Counted from the stretch's first letter, positions 8,978 to 18,352 are shown. The stretch is 64,000 nucleotides of DNA from Bacteroides acidifaciens (GCF_903181435.1 NZ_CAEUHO010000004.1:868001-932000), one strand, 5' to 3'. Notes: generated by a model not told the origin, from the sequence alone. A program made the numbers and translations.

Positions 8978-9985
8978 TTATATATTTTTTACTTTAATCA
9001 GATACTCGGCAATCTGAACGGCGTTCAGTGCGGCACCTTTCTTAATCTGGTCACCTACAATCCAGAAAGTCAGTCCGTTCTCGTTCGTCAGGTCTTTGCG
9101 GATACGTCCTACGTAAACCGGGTCTTTACCTGCCAGGAACAACGGCATCGGATATTCTTTCTCAGCAGGATTGTCCTGAAGAACTAGTCCTTCGCCATTA
9201 GCGAACGCTTCGCGGGCTTCTTCTACGGAAATCGGACGTTCTGTTTCCACCCAAATGCTTTCGGAGTGGGCACGCAATGCAGGAACGCGTACGCAAGTTG
9301 CACTGACCTTGATATCGGAATGCATGATTTTGCGTGTCTCGTTGAACATCTTCATCTCTTCCTTGGTGTAACCGTTTTCTGTGAATACGTCAATCTGAGG
9401 AATCAGGTTGAAAGCCAACTGATACGCGAACTTCTCTACGGTTACAGGTTCGTTAGCCAATACCTGGCGATATTGTTCGTACAATTCGTCCATAGCGGCG
9501 GCACCTGCGCCGCTCGCTGCCTGATAGGTAGACACGTGCACGGTTTTTATATGAGAAAGCTTTTCGATGGCTTTCAGTGCAACTACCATCTGGATAGTTG
9601 TACAGTTAGGGTTGGCAATGACGCCGCGAGGACGCTCCAATGCGTCTTCGGCATTTACTTCAGGCACTACCAAAGGCACATCGGCATCCATACGGAATGC
9701 GCTGGAGTTGTCAATCATCACAGCACCATACTTGGTGATTGTTTTCTCGAACTCCTTGGATGTTCCTGCTCCGGCAGAAGTGAAAGCAATGTCTACCCCT
9801 TTAAAGTCATCGTTGTGTTGTAAGAGTTTCACCTCGATTTGTTTACCGCGGAAAGTATAAGTTGTTCCGGCACTACGTTTAGAACCGAACAAAACTAACT
9901 CGTCCAACGGGAAGTTTCTTTCATCGAGCACGCGCAGGAATTCCTGTCCCACGGCTCCGCTTACGCCAACAATAGCTACTTTCAT
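8978..9985 (-). CDS. asd: Aspartate-semialdehyde dehydrogenase
   Basis: The 335-residue cytoplasmic enzyme reduces aspartyl-4-phosphate to aspartate semialdehyde with NADPH, the branch point to lysine/diaminopimelate, threonine and methionine. The N-terminal Rossmann motif ([11 protein letters not shown], residues 6-16), the active-site loop NPNCTTIQ with catalytic Cys128, the QAASGAGA substrate loop and the later [11 protein letters not shown] segment with the catalytic His are all present. Length is normal for the family. The gene stands alone with its own -7 box (10056-10063) and terminator (8870-8923), so it is monocistronic. Confidence 0.98.
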   Translation of the reverse strand: MKVAIVGVSGAVGQEFLRVLDERNFPLDELVLFGSKRSAGTTYTFRGKQIEVKLLQHNDDFKGVDIAFTSAGAGTSKEFEKTITKYGAVMIDNSSAFRMDADVPLVVPEVNAEDALERPRGVIANPNCTTIQMVVALKAIEKLSHIKTVHVSTYQAASGAGAAAMDELYEQYRQVLANEPVTVEKFAYQLAFNLIPQIDVFTENGYTKEEMKMFNETRKIMHSDIKVSATCVRVPALRAHSESIWVETERPISVEEAREAFANGEGLVLQDNPAEKEYPMPLFLAGKDPVYVGRIRKDLTNENGLTFWIVGDQIKKGAALNAVQIAEYLIKVKNI

Positions 9986-10055
9986 CTTTTTCTTTTGTTA
10001 AATTGTGAATATTGAATTTCTCTCTATCCGCTGTCGAATAGAAGATATTTGGCTG

Positions 10056-10063
10056 CAAAATTA
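10056..10063 (-). promoter_or_regulatory. Promoter -7 box of asd
   Basis: TAATTTTG on the minus strand fits TAnnTTTG and lies 71 bp before the asd ATG. Confidence 0.6.
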
Positions 10064-10255
10064 TAACAATTTAGCATATAAACATCGCTTTTGAGAGAAA
10101 TATTTCCGTTTTTCGGCGGATTACTTAAACCTTACGTATAGTCAGGTGTAGTTGCCGGACAGGATAAACGCACCAAAAGTGAACCATTTCCCGTCACGGT
10201 ACTAATCGGATTGGTTTTGTTGCCTGATTAGACTTTCTTTATTGCCTATTATTAC

Positions 10256-10345
10256 TTCGTTACACTATAGTGTTCCGTAAGGATAACTATAGTCTTCCTT
10301 GCGTTACACTATAGTTATCCGCAAGGGAGACTATAGTGTAACGAA
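10256..10345. repeat. 22-bp-period palindrome array (four CTATAG-centred units)
   Basis: Four CTATAG cores start at 10265, 10287, 10309 and 10331, exactly 22 bp apart. The flanks are imperfect inverted arms: the outer arms TTCGTTACACTATAG (10256-10270) and CTATAGTGTAACGAA (10331-10345) are perfect complements, and the inner arms GGATAACTATAG (10281-10292) and CTATAGTTATCC (10309-10320) are also perfect complements. Several half-sites begin CGTT, as in the arrays at 27879 and 49299. It lies in the 500-bp gap between the divergent asd and antiporter genes, which otherwise shows only promoter boxes. Its function is unknown. Confidence 0.85.
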
Positions 10346-10488
10346 ATAAAAGTGACTGACGAAATATATCTTGATAGGTAAGCGGTGAAAAAGAAATGCC
10401 TGTAGCTTACATTAATACAGTTTGGACATTCATTGTGATTCTGCAAACTTTTTTGTTCCTTTGCATTGAATTCCTAAAGCCACAGCTT

Positions 10489-12621
10489 ATGAACTTGTTT
10501 GATTTTAATTTAACCTTACCGATAACCGACCCGACCTGGGTATTCTTTCTGGTATTGATTATTATTCTGTTTGCTCCTATGATTCTGGGGCGTCTCCATA
10601 TACCTCATATTATAGGCATGATTCTGGCAGGTGTCCTGATTGGCGAACATGGTTTCCATGTGCTCGACCGTGACAGCAGCTTCGAACTCTTCGGCAAAGT
10701 GGGATTATACTATATCATGTTCCTTGCCGGACTTGAAATGGATATGGAAGATTTCAAGAAGAACCGGACGAAAAGTATCGTGTTCGGCTGGCTTACCTTT
10801 CTTATTCCGATGGGACTGGGAATCTGGAGCAGTATGAGTATGCTGGGCTATGGCTTTCTCACTGCTGTGCTACTGGCGAGTATGTATGCTTCCCATACGT
10901 TGATTGCTTATCCTATTATAAGCAGGTACGGATTGTCTCGTCTGCGCAGTGTCAATATAACTATCGGTGGCACAGCAGTGACCGTAACGTTGGCTCTGAT
11001 TATCCTTGCCGTGATAGGCGGTATGTTCAAAGGAAACGTCGACGGCTGGTTTTGGGGCTTTCTTGTGGCAAAAGTGGCTTTTCTCGGATTCCTGATTGTT
11101 TTCTTCTTCCCTCGTATCGGCCGTTGGTTTTTCCGGAAGTACGATGACAGCGTGATGCAGTTTGTATTCGTATTGGCGATGGTCTTTCTCGGTGGCGGAT
11201 TGATGGAGTTTGTGGGAATGGAAGGCATCCTGGGAGCTTTCCTTGCCGGACTGGTCTTGAACCGTCTGGTGCCTCATGTATCTCCTTTGATGAATCGTCT
11301 GGAGTTTGTAGGAAACGCGCTGTTTATTCCTTATTTCCTGATTGGTGTCGGAATGATTATTGATGTAAGAAGCCTGTTTACCGGTGGGGAAGCGCTGAAA
11401 GTGGCGGTTGTGATGACGGTGGTGGCTACTTTCAGCAAATGGCTGGCTGCATGGGTTACGCAGAAGATTTATGGCATGCACTCCAATGAGCGGAGTATGA
11501 TATTCGGTCTGAGTAATGCGCAGGCGGCGGCTACGTTGGCGGCAGTATTGATTGGGCACGAAATTGTTATGGAGAATGGCGAACGGTTATTGAATGATGA
11601 TGTATTGAACGGTACGGTTGTGATGATTCTCTTTACTTGCGTCATCAGTTCGTTGGTGACGGAGCGTGCGGCACGTCGTTTTGCGCTGGATGAAACTACA
11701 CAGTCGGAAGAAGGAACAAAGAAAAGCAATGAACAGATATTGATTCCGGTCGCTAACCCGGATACGATTGAAGACCTTATCAACCTTGCGTTGGTGATAA
11801 AGGACGCTAAACAGAAAAATGCGTTGATAGCGTTGAATGTCATCAATGATAATAACAGTTCGGAGAAGAAGGAGTTGCAGGGAAAACGTAATCTGGAGAA
11901 GGCTGCAATGATTGCTGCCGCTGCCGATGTGCCTGTCACTATGGTGAGCCGTTATGATTTGAATATCGCTTCGGGGATTATCCATACAATCAAGGAATAT
12001 GAAGCTACGGATGTTGTCATCGGTCTGCACCGGAAAGCCAATATAGTGGATTCTTTCTTCGGGCATCTGGCGGAAAGCCTGTTGAAAGGCACGCACCGCG
12101 AAGTGATGATTGCCAAATTCCTGATGCCGGTGAATACTTTGCGGCGAATCAATATTGCCGTTCCGCCGAAAGCCGAATATGAGACGGGTTTTGCGAAATG
12201 GGTGGAACACTTCTGCCGGATGGGGAGCATCCTGGGATGCCGCGTGCATTTCTTTGCGAATGAACGGACATTGATGAGGCTTCAGCAACTTGTGAAGAAA
12301 AAGTATGCAGGGACGCCGACGGAGTTCTCTACGATGGAAGAATGGGAAGACCTTCTTTTATTAACAGGGCAAGTGAATTACGATCACCTGCTGGTGGTTA
12401 TTTCCGCCCGTAGCGGTTCTATCTCTTATGATTCTTCTTTCGACCGCCTGCCCGCGCAACTTGGAAAATATTTCTCTAATAATAGTTTGATTATTTTATA
12501 TCCCGACCAGTTCGGCGAGCCGCAGGAGATTGTTTCTTTCTCTGACCCTCGTGGGCATAATGAGTCGCAGCACTATGAAAAGGTTGGTAAATGGTTCTAT
12601 AAATGGCTAAAGAAAAACTGA
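10489..12621 (+). CDS. CPA2-type cation/proton antiporter with C-terminal universal-stress-like domains
   Basis: A 710-residue inner membrane protein. About 12 hydrophobic segments fill residues 15-390 (for example LVLIIILFAPMILGRLHIPH, GMEGILGAFLAGLVLNRLV), the Na+/H+ exchanger fold of the KefB/CPA2 family. The last 280 residues are soluble and carry two USP-like alpha/beta modules (ILIPVANPDTIEDLINLAL; DVVIGLHRKANIVDSFFG). It probably exchanges Na+ or K+ for protons. The frame is open to 10396, but I prefer the ATG at 10489 (MNLFDFNLTLP): it begins just before the first helix, and a near-consensus -7 box (TTCCTTTG, 10456-10463) would place the transcription start after the upstream ATG. The next gene, tcdA, overlaps its stop codon by one base. 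Confidence 0.92.
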   Translation: MNLFDFNLTLPITDPTWVFFLVLIIILFAPMILGRLHIPHIIGMILAGVLIGEHGFHVLDRDSSFELFGKVGLYYIMFLAGLEMDMEDFKKNRTKSIVFGWLTFLIPMGLGIWSSMSMLGYGFLTAVLLASMYASHTLIAYPIISRYGLSRLRSVNITIGGTAVTVTLALIILAVIGGMFKGNVDGWFWGFLVAKVAFLGFLIVFFFPRIGRWFFRKYDDSVMQFVFVLAMVFLGGGLMEFVGMEGILGAFLAGLVLNRLVPHVSPLMNRLEFVGNALFIPYFLIGVGMIIDVRSLFTGGEALKVAVVMTVVATFSKWLAAWVTQKIYGMHSNERSMIFGLSNAQAAATLAAVLIGHEIVMENGERLLNDDVLNGTVVMILFTCVISSLVTERAARRFALDETTQSEEGTKKSNEQILIPVANPDTIEDLINLALVIKDAKQKNALIALNVINDNNSSEKKELQGKRNLEKAAMIAAAADVPVTMVSRYDLNIASGIIHTIKEYEATDVVIGLHRKANIVDSFFGHLAESLLKGTHREVMIAKFLMPVNTLRRINIAVPPKAEYETGFAKWVEHFCRMGSILGCRVHFFANERTLMRLQQLVKKKYAGTPTEFSTMEEWEDLLLLTGQVNYDHLLVVISARSGSISYDSSFDRLPAQLGKYFSNNSLIILYPDQFGEPQEIVSFSDPRGHNESQHYEKVGKWFYKWLKKN

Positions 12622-13337
12622 TGGAAGAAAATAACTGGCAGCAAAGGACGGAACTCCTTCTCGGTGAGGAAAAGATGAACCGCATCCGGAATTCCCACGT
12701 ATTGGTAGTAGGTCTGGGCGGGGTAGGGGCTTATGCCGCCGAGATGATTTGCCGTGCGGGAGTGGGACGAATGACGATTGTAGATGCCGATACGGTGCAG
12801 CCTACCAATATAAACAGGCAGTTGCCTGCCATGCATTCTACTTTGGGACTGACGAAGGCGGAAGTATTGGCTGCCCGTTATAAGGATATTAATCCGGATA
12901 TTGAGTTGGCTGTTCTGCCGGTCTATCTCAAAGATGAAAATATACCAGAACTGTTGGATGCCGCCAAGTATGACTTTATAGTAGACGCCATAGATACTAT
13001 CAGTCCGAAATGCTATCTGATTAGTGAAGCGATGAAGCGGCGCATCAGGATTGTTTCCAGTATGGGGGCAGGAGCGAAGAGTGATATTACCCAAGTACGT
13101 TTTGCCGACCTTTGGGATACCTATCATTGCGGGTTAAGCAAAGCGGTGCGGAAACGCTTGCAGAAGATGGGAATGAAGCGGAAACTCCCGGTAGTATTCA
13201 GTACCGAACAGGCCGATCCGAAAGCGGTACTGCTGACTGATGATGAGCAGAATAAGAAATCGACCTGTGGAACGGTCAGTTATATGCCGGCAGTGTTCGG
13301 GTGCTACTTGGCGGAATATGTCATTAAACGATTATAA
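12621..13337 (+). CDS. tcdA: tRNA threonylcarbamoyladenosine dehydratase (ThiF/E1-like)
   Basis: A 238-residue member of the E1/ThiF adenylating fold. The nucleotide-binding motif VLVVGLGGVGAYAAEMICRAG (residues 25-45), the DADTVQPTNINRQLPA ATP/adenylation loop, and Asp-Ala-Ile-Asp (FIVDAIDT) are all present, as is the TcdA-specific YHCGLSKAVRKRL region and the C-terminal STCGTVSYMPAVFG. It cyclises t6A37 to ct6A in tRNAs that decode ANN codons. The start at 12621 gives a TGATG coupling with the antiporter stop. An ATG at 12603 is also in frame but would lengthen the overlap. Confidence 0.93.
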   Translation: MEENNWQQRTELLLGEEKMNRIRNSHVLVVGLGGVGAYAAEMICRAGVGRMTIVDADTVQPTNINRQLPAMHSTLGLTKAEVLAARYKDINPDIELAVLPVYLKDENIPELLDAAKYDFIVDAIDTISPKCYLISEAMKRRIRIVSSMGAGAKSDITQVRFADLWDTYHCGLSKAVRKRLQKMGMKRKLPVVFSTEQADPKAVLLTDDEQNKKSTCGTVSYMPAVFGCYLAEYVIKRL

Positions 13338-13346
13338 AAGGCTGTT

Positions 13347-14003
13347 ATGATAAAACTAGAAGGAATTACGAAGAGTTTCGGTTCGTTGCAGGTGCTGAAA
13401 GGGATTGATTTGGAAATCAATAAGAGCGAGATTGTCAGTATTGTAGGCCCGAGTGGGGCAGGTAAAACTACACTGTTGCAGATAATGGGTACTTTGGACG
13501 AGCCGGATGCAGGTATGGTCGAGATTGACGGAACCGTGGTCAGCCGGATGAAAGAGAAGGCGTTGTCTGCTTTCCGTAATAAGAATATTGGTTTCGTGTT
13601 CCAGTTTCATCAACTTCTGCCGGAATTTACGGCATTGGAGAATGTGATGATTCCTGCGTTTATTGCAGGTGTCTCTTCGAAAGAGGCAAATGACCGTGCG
13701 GTGAAGATTCTGGAGTTTATGGGGCTTGCCGACCGGGCTTCTCACAAGCCGAACGAATTGTCGGGCGGAGAGAAACAACGGGTAGCTGTGGCGCGTGCCT
13801 TAATCAACGACCCGGCTGTTATTCTGGCAGACGAACCATCCGGTAGTTTGGATACGCATAATAAAGAAGATTTACATCAACTGTTCTTCGATTTGAGGGA
13901 TAGGTTGGGGCAGACATTTGTCATCGTCACTCATGACGAGGGACTGGCCAAAATCACCGACCGGACGGTGCATATGGTCGATGGCATGATTAAAAAAGAT
14001 TAA
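13347..14003 (+). CDS. ABC transporter ATP-binding protein, LolD/MacB type
   Basis: The 218-residue ATPase shows Walker A (GPSGAGKT, residues 34-41), the Q-loop ([17 protein letters not shown]), the signature LSGGEKQRV, Walker [12 protein letters not shown], and the H-loop VTHDEGLA. Length and the [16 protein letters not shown] pattern fit the LolD/MacB class that powers lipoprotein release or efflux with a separately encoded MacB-like permease. No permease is adjacent, which is common for lolD-like genes in Bacteroides. It is 9 bp after tcdA, so it is probably the last gene of the antiporter-tcdA-ABC operon, closed by two hairpin terminators. Confidence 0.92.
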   Translation: MIKLEGITKSFGSLQVLKGIDLEINKSEIVSIVGPSGAGKTTLLQIMGTLDEPDAGMVEIDGTVVSRMKEKALSAFRNKNIGFVFQFHQLLPEFTALENVMIPAFIAGVSSKEANDRAVKILEFMGLADRASHKPNELSGGEKQRVAVARALINDPAVILADEPSGSLDTHNKEDLHQLFFDLRDRLGQTFVIVTHDEGLAKITDRTVHMVDGMIKKD

Positions 14004-14037
14004 TTAGGAACCTTATTTCTAAAAATACATACCAAAA

Positions 14038-14070
14038 AGGTAGAACTTAGCAGAAGTTCTATCTTTTAGT
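14038..14070 (+). terminator. First terminator after the ABC ATPase
   Basis: Stem AGGTAGAACTT / AAGTTCTATCTTTT around 14038-14064 with a 5-base loop (one G-T pair), followed by TTTTAGTTATATATTTA. Confidence 0.7.
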
Positions 14071-14141
14071 TATATATTTATAGTCGCTTCTCTACGGAAG
14101 TCTGTGAAGATGATAGTAGAGTGTTTGTTTTGTTTGTGTGT

Positions 14142-14182
14142 GATGCATTCTTGTCTGGTGTGATAGGAATGCATCTTTTTTT
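14142..14182 (+). terminator. Second, stronger terminator after the ABC ATPase
   Basis: Stem GATGCATTC (14142-14150) with GAATGCATC (14167-14175) and a T-run to 14182 on the plus strand. The T-run overlaps the stop codon of the convergent HhH gene, so the plus-strand operon ends exactly where the opposing gene begins. Confidence 0.85.
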
Positions 14183-15110
14183 ATAAATCACAACAAACGT
14201 AAGGTTCGAGCCTTTCCAAATCTGCCGGAGTGAACTCTTCATAGAGCGATAGCTGTTTCAGGCTTTTTATACTTCCTTTCTTTTTCCGGTATTCTACGAT
14301 GATTTTCGCTTGATAGAAGTTGATATACGGATGATACGTCATTCGTTCCAGGCTTGCTTTATTTAAGTTGATACGGTGTATCTGTCCGGCGTCAATGGAA
14401 AACCAGGGACGGAGCTTCTCTGCTTTTAGCTGAATCTCCTGCAATTGCTCTATCCGGCAGAAGGCTCCCAGCCGCTTACGGTAATTTACAATCTTACGGG
14501 CAATAGCGCTTCCGATTCCGGGAATCTTCTTTAATTCGGTTGTATCGGCAGAATTGAGACTGATGATAGTGCCGGGTTGATACTTGAATATGCTATCCTG
14601 CTGTGTGCTTTTTGTTGTTAATAGCTGTATTGTATCTCTTGTTTCTCTTGGCTCGGAACTTTTCGCAATCTGAATATAAGGAAGCAGTGTCTTATATTGT
14701 TCTTCTGTCAGTCCGTATATTTTCCGGAAGTCTTCCGGGTGGTGGAATCGTCCCTGTTTGCTACGATAACGCAGGATGTTCTTAGCCATCCATGACGGTA
14801 GTCCAAGAGACAGAAAAGTCATGGAGTCGGCCGTATTTGGGTCAAAGACGGTAAGCCTTATTTCTCTTTTGGGAGATGACCGGAAGGAGCTGTCGGTAGA
14901 TTTTCTGTGTGGTTTTATCTCTTCGAGGGAAGAGATAAATTCATTTAATTCTTTTTCGAATTTCTCTTGTTCCGCGGCATCCATCTCTTTGGGATGGACG
15001 AAAAGCGTGAAGAGCTTAGGAATTGCGAATGTTCCTAAAATAAGAACGACAAGGACGATAATTCCTTGTCGTTCGGTTTTAGTGAAATAAAAAAAGTCTT
15101 TCCACATCAT
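14181..15110 (-). CDS. Helix-hairpin-helix protein with an N-terminal membrane anchor (ComEA-like)
   Basis: The 309-residue protein starts with a short cytoplasmic stretch and one transmembrane helix (GIIVLVVLILGTFAIPKLFTL, residues 15-35). It then has at least three HhH-type modules: FDPNTADSMTFLSLGLPSWMA, LNSADTTELKKIPGIGSAIA with the canonical GIG hairpin, and LNKASLERMTYHPYINFYQAK. HhH pairs of this kind bind DNA non-specifically, as in ComEA. Membrane anchoring suggests DNA handling at the envelope. It overlaps the upstream symporter by 4 bp (ATGA), so the two are translationally coupled, although no functional link is known. Confidence 0.88.
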   Translation of the reverse strand: MMWKDFFYFTKTERQGIIVLVVLILGTFAIPKLFTLFVHPKEMDAAEQEKFEKELNEFISSLEEIKPHRKSTDSSFRSSPKREIRLTVFDPNTADSMTFLSLGLPSWMAKNILRYRSKQGRFHHPEDFRKIYGLTEEQYKTLLPYIQIAKSSEPRETRDTIQLLTTKSTQQDSIFKYQPGTIISLNSADTTELKKIPGIGSAIARKIVNYRKRLGAFCRIEQLQEIQLKAEKLRPWFSIDAGQIHRINLNKASLERMTYHPYINFYQAKIIVEYRKKKGSIKSLKQLSLYEEFTPADLERLEPYVCCDL

Positions 15111-16477
15111 AGTTTGATGAATCCTAATTCGTTGATAAATATCAGTGTGATGGCAACCGGGGCGATATATTTCAATATGAAGATGATTAGTTTATACACG
15201 GGAACTTTCAATGAACCGTCATTCGTAATCTCCGACCATGCTATTTTCTTGTCGAGATACCATCCCGTGAAAAGGGAGATACACAATCCGCCGAGCGGCA
15301 ACATGATTTTAGCCGTAACAAAGTCGAAGAGGTCGAACGTTCCCAGTCCAAGGACCGTGAATCCTTTTGTGACTCCCAATGACAAGGAACAGAATATTCC
15401 CAGGAATATACATCCTCCGGTGACCAGCCTTGCCGCTTTTCCCCGGGAGAGTTTGAACTCTTCGTGCAAATAAGCCGTCACCACTTCGTGCAGTGAAATG
15501 GTGGAAGTCAATGCAGCCATTGCCAGTAGGGTATAGAACATCACAGAGAATATGTATGCTAATACGGGTACTCCGCTAAATGCCTGTTGGAATACATTAG
15601 GCAGCGTAATGAAGATAAGACTCGGCCCTGAACCGGGTTGGATGCCTACGGAGAAAGCTGCCGGAAAGATGATAAAGCCCGCCAATATGGCTACAAGAGT
15701 GTCAATGATGCCTACGCTGAATGCGGTTTTAGTCAGATTGGTTTCTTTACTGAAATAGGAAGCATAAGTACAAAGGCAACCCATTCCCAAGCTAAGGGAG
15801 AAGAAGGCTTGTCCCATCGCGCTAAGGAATACATTCCCGTCCACTTTGCTGAAATCCGGTTTCAGCAGAAACTCGATGCCTGCACCGGCTCCCGGCAGAG
15901 AGACTGAACAGACTACCAGTATGAGTATAATAATAAATAAGGTAGGCATCATAATCTTGGAAGATTTCTCGATGCCTTTTTCTACTCCTTTTACGATGAT
16001 AAAATGAGTAACCAGCAAGAAAGCCACCAACCATACCACAGGACGCCAGGGGTTGCTGGAGAAATCTTGGAAAGAAGTAATGAACTCATTGGGCGTTTTA
16101 CCAGCAAAGCCATTCGTGACGGCTTCAAAAACATATTCAAGCGTCCATCCTGCCACTACTGAATAATAACTGAGTATCAGGAAGCCTGCCAATACCCCCA
16201 TGCGCCCTACCCAACGCCAATGTGTGCCGGGAGCGAGTTTTTGATAGGCGCCTGCGGTGTTTGCTCTCGAACGGCGTCCTATAAGAAACTCGGCAATCAA
16301 AATGGGAAGTCCGAGAAGAAGCACACAGCCTAAATAAATCAAAATAAAAGCCGCACCCCCATGATTTCCTGTCTCATAAGGGAATCTCCATATATTGCCC
16401 AATCCTACAGCCGACCCGGCGGAAGCAAGTATTACGCCTAATTTACTGCCGAAGTTCGCTCTATCATTTTTCGTCAT
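15107..16477 (-). CDS. Sodium-dependent transporter of the neurotransmitter:sodium symporter (NSS/SNF) family
   Basis: A 456-residue inner membrane protein with about 11-12 helices. The family's sodium and substrate site in TM1 is intact (ASAGSAVGLGNIWRFPYETG, residues 14-33), as is the unwound region of later helices (FFSLSLGMGCLCTYASYF). Bacterial relatives such as LeuT import amino acids with Na+. Its exact substrate is unknown. The gene has its own -7 box at 16526-16533 and is followed, with a 4-bp overlap, by the HhH gene. Confidence 0.95.
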   Translation of the reverse strand: MTKNDRANFGSKLGVILASAGSAVGLGNIWRFPYETGNHGGAAFILIYLGCVLLLGLPILIAEFLIGRRSRANTAGAYQKLAPGTHWRWVGRMGVLAGFLILSYYSVVAGWTLEYVFEAVTNGFAGKTPNEFITSFQDFSSNPWRPVVWLVAFLLVTHFIIVKGVEKGIEKSSKIMMPTLFIIILILVVCSVSLPGAGAGIEFLLKPDFSKVDGNVFLSAMGQAFFSLSLGMGCLCTYASYFSKETNLTKTAFSVGIIDTLVAILAGFIIFPAAFSVGIQPGSGPSLIFITLPNVFQQAFSGVPVLAYIFSVMFYTLLAMAALTSTISLHEVVTAYLHEEFKLSRGKAARLVTGGCIFLGIFCSLSLGVTKGFTVLGLGTFDLFDFVTAKIMLPLGGLCISLFTGWYLDKKIAWSEITNDGSLKVPVYKLIIFILKYIAPVAITLIFINELGFIKL

Positions 16478-16525
16478 AAATCTTGTTTTATCTTACAAAT
16501 CGTTATAAATATACGTATGAAAGTG

Positions 16526-16553
16526 CAAATATAGAAAATGATGCTTATATTTG
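16526..16553. promoter_or_regulatory. Divergent promoter pair for the NSS transporter and the VanZ-like gene
   Basis: Two identical -7 boxes TATATTTG lie back to back in opposite orientation, minus strand at 16526-16533 and plus strand at 16546-16553, with 12 bp between them. Each would start its own gene within about 50 bp. The upstream -33 region of each promoter overlaps the other's core. Confidence 0.7.
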
Positions 16554-16579
16554 CATCGAACCTGTAATTTTATTTAGAT

Positions 16580-16987
16580 ATGCTATCTTATATTAAGAAA
16601 TATCCCGTTTCGCTTTTTATCATATTGACTGTGATTTACCTATCGTTCTTCAAGCCGCCCAAGACGGATTTGAATGAGATTCCCAACTTGGACAAGTTAG
16701 TTCATATTTGCATGTATTTCGGTATGTCGGGAATGTTATGGTTGGAATTTTTGTGGGCGCACCGCAGGGATAATGCTCCTATGTGGCATGCTTGGGTAGG
16801 TGCCTTCATTTGCCCTGTGCTTTTCAGTGGTTGTGTGGAGTTGTTGCAGGAATACTGTACCAGTTATCGTGGTGGGGATTGGATGGACTTTGCAGCCAAT
16901 TCTACGGGAGCGATTTTGGCGAGTTTACTTGCCTATTATGTGGTACGACCAAGAATGAATAAAAAAGAGAATGCACCAAAAAGTTAG
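16580..16987 (+). CDS. VanZ-like membrane protein
   Basis: The 135-residue protein has four predicted membrane segments and VanZ family landmarks: an N-terminal helix followed by SFFKPPKTDLNEIPNLDKLVH (Asp-Lys-x-x-His), then the C-terminal ELLQEYCTSYRGGDWMDFAANSTGAILASL, with the D-x-x-x-N-x-x-G pattern in the last helix. VanZ gives low-level teicoplanin resistance in enterococci, but the role of solitary homologues in Bacteroides is not known. It is monocistronic between its promoter (16546-16553) and a bidirectional terminator. Confidence 0.88.
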   Translation: MLSYIKKYPVSLFIILTVIYLSFFKPPKTDLNEIPNLDKLVHICMYFGMSGMLWLEFLWAHRRDNAPMWHAWVGAFICPVLFSGCVELLQEYCTSYRGGDWMDFAANSTGAILASLLAYYVVRPRMNKKENAPKS

Positions 16988-17018
16988 TATTTACTTCTTT
17001 TTGACGCATTCTCTTTTT
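16962..17018. terminator. Bidirectional terminator between the VanZ-like gene and murF
   Basis: A 13-bp perfect stem (AAAAAGAGAATGC at 16962-16974 with GCATTCTCTTTTT at 17006-17018) encloses the VanZ stop codon region and carries A/T runs on both sides, so it can serve both convergent genes. Confidence 0.82.
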
Positions 17019-17053
17019 ATTTTATAGTATTTTGCTTCTAATTATTCCACTGT

Positions 17054-18352
17054 TTATAAGTGTTCTACTGTCGAACTGAGTTTGATGCCGTTGGAACCTT
17101 TGATGAGAATGGTGTATCCTTTCGGTTTATTAGTTTCCAGTTCTTTGATGACTTCCTGCACATTGGCATAAGTCTTGAAGGAATGTTGTGCGGCTGCGAA
17201 CTGTTCGCCTACAAGCCAGACTTTCTCAAAACCGTTCTCCTTGATGTAATCTACAATCTTCTGGTGTTCGGCTGCACTTTCGGGACCGAGTTCCCTCATA
17301 TCTCCCAATAGGAGCATCTTATGGGGAACAGTCATATTACGGAAGTTCTGTAAGGCAGCCATCATGCTGGTCGGATTTGCATTGTATGCGTCAATAATCA
17401 ACGTGTTGTCTTCTGTCTTTTTGAGTTGGGAGCGGTTGTTTTGTGGGGTATATTCTGCCAGGGCTTCGTCAATCTTTTGTGCTTCTACTCCGAAGAAACG
17501 CCCGATAGTAATGGCAGCCAGGGCATTTGGGAAATTATATTCTCCGATTAACTGCGTGCGTACTTGGTGAATCTCTCCGTCTTTTCCCGCCTTCCATTCG
17601 AAAGTAAGATAAGGGGAATTGTCCGTAATGCGTCCGTTGATATACAATCCGTCTTCCGTACCGTAAGAAACCAGGTTCAGTCCGCCGGCTATATTCATTA
17701 AATAGGAATTGTCGTGATGGATGAAAACGGTGGAATCACTTTTGGGACGAAGGAAGTCATAGAGTTCTCCTTTCGTCTTGATAACTCCCTCGAACGAACC
17801 GAATCCTTCCAGATGGGCTTTGCCTACATTGGTGATGATGCCGTAATCCGGTTCGGCTATTCCGCAAAGGAACTTGATTTCTCCCTGGTGGTTGGCTCCC
17901 ATTTCGATGACGGCAAGGTCGTGTTCCGGTTTCAACCGGAGCAGGGTAGCCGGCACGCCGATATGATTATTGAGGTTGCCTAAGGTATAGAGCACATTAT
18001 GGGCTTTGCAAAGGACGGAGGAAATCAATTCCTTGGTAGTTGTCTTGCCATTCGTACCGGTGATGCCGATAATCCGTGTGCCGAGCTGGCGGCGGTGGTA
18101 ATTGGCAAGTTGTTGCATGGTTTGCAGGCAGTCGTCTACAAGTATATAGCGTCTGTCGCCTTCTACGGCATATCCGGCCTCATCGACAATGGCATACGCG
18201 CACCCGGAATTTAATGCCTTTTCGGCAAATGCATTGCCGTTGAACGACTCGCCTTTCAAGGCGATAAACAAAGAACCGTCCGGGCAGTTCCGGCTGTCAG
18301 TTGTGACTGATTGGCACTCCTGAAAAATTTTGTAAAGAGCAGAAAGTTTCAT
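17054..18352 (-). CDS. murF: UDP-N-acetylmuramoyl-tripeptide--D-alanyl-D-alanine ligase
   Basis: The 432-residue cytoplasmic ligase adds D-Ala-D-Ala to the UDP-MurNAc tripeptide, the last cytoplasmic step of peptidoglycan precursor synthesis. The N-terminal domain binds substrate (VTTDSRNCPDGSLFIALKGE). The Mur ligase P-loop GITGTNGKTTT is at residues 96-106. The central domain shows HDLAVIEMGANHQGEI and TNVGKAHLEGFGS, and the C-terminal domain shows IDAYNANPTSM and LGDMRELG. It is a single gene with a -7 box at 18379-18386, 27 bp before the ATG. Confidence 0.98.
   Translation of the reverse strand: MKLSALYKIFQECQSVTTDSRNCPDGSLFIALKGESFNGNAFAEKALNSGCAYAIVDEAGYAVEGDRRYILVDDCLQTMQQLANYHRRQLGTRIIGITGTNGKTTTKELISSVLCKAHNVLYTLGNLNNHIGVPATLLRLKPEHDLAVIEMGANHQGEIKFLCGIAEPDYGIITNVGKAHLEGFGSFEGVIKTKGELYDFLRPKSDSTVFIHHDNSYLMNIAGGLNLVSYGTEDGLYINGRITDNSPYLTFEWKAGKDGEIHQVRTQLIGEYNFPNALAAITIGRFFGVEAQKIDEALAEYTPQNNRSQLKKTEDNTLIIDAYNANPTSMMAALQNFRNMTVPHKMLLLGDMRELGPESAAEHQKIVDYIKENGFEKVWLVGEQFAAAQHSFKTYANVQEVIKELETNKPKGYTILIKGSNGIKLSSTVEHL

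Noticed and set aside
9266-9823. 185-codon plus-strand ORF inside asd
   Set aside because: Shadow of the well-supported asd gene on the other strand; rich in His and Cys with no domain.
10256-10345. Possible CRISPR array
   Set aside because: Repeats are palindromes at a 22-bp period with no unique spacers of 30 bp or more and no cas genes nearby.
10396-10488. Upstream start for the antiporter
   Set aside because: Adds 31 residues before the family's usual start and would precede the best promoter-like box; kept only as an alternative.
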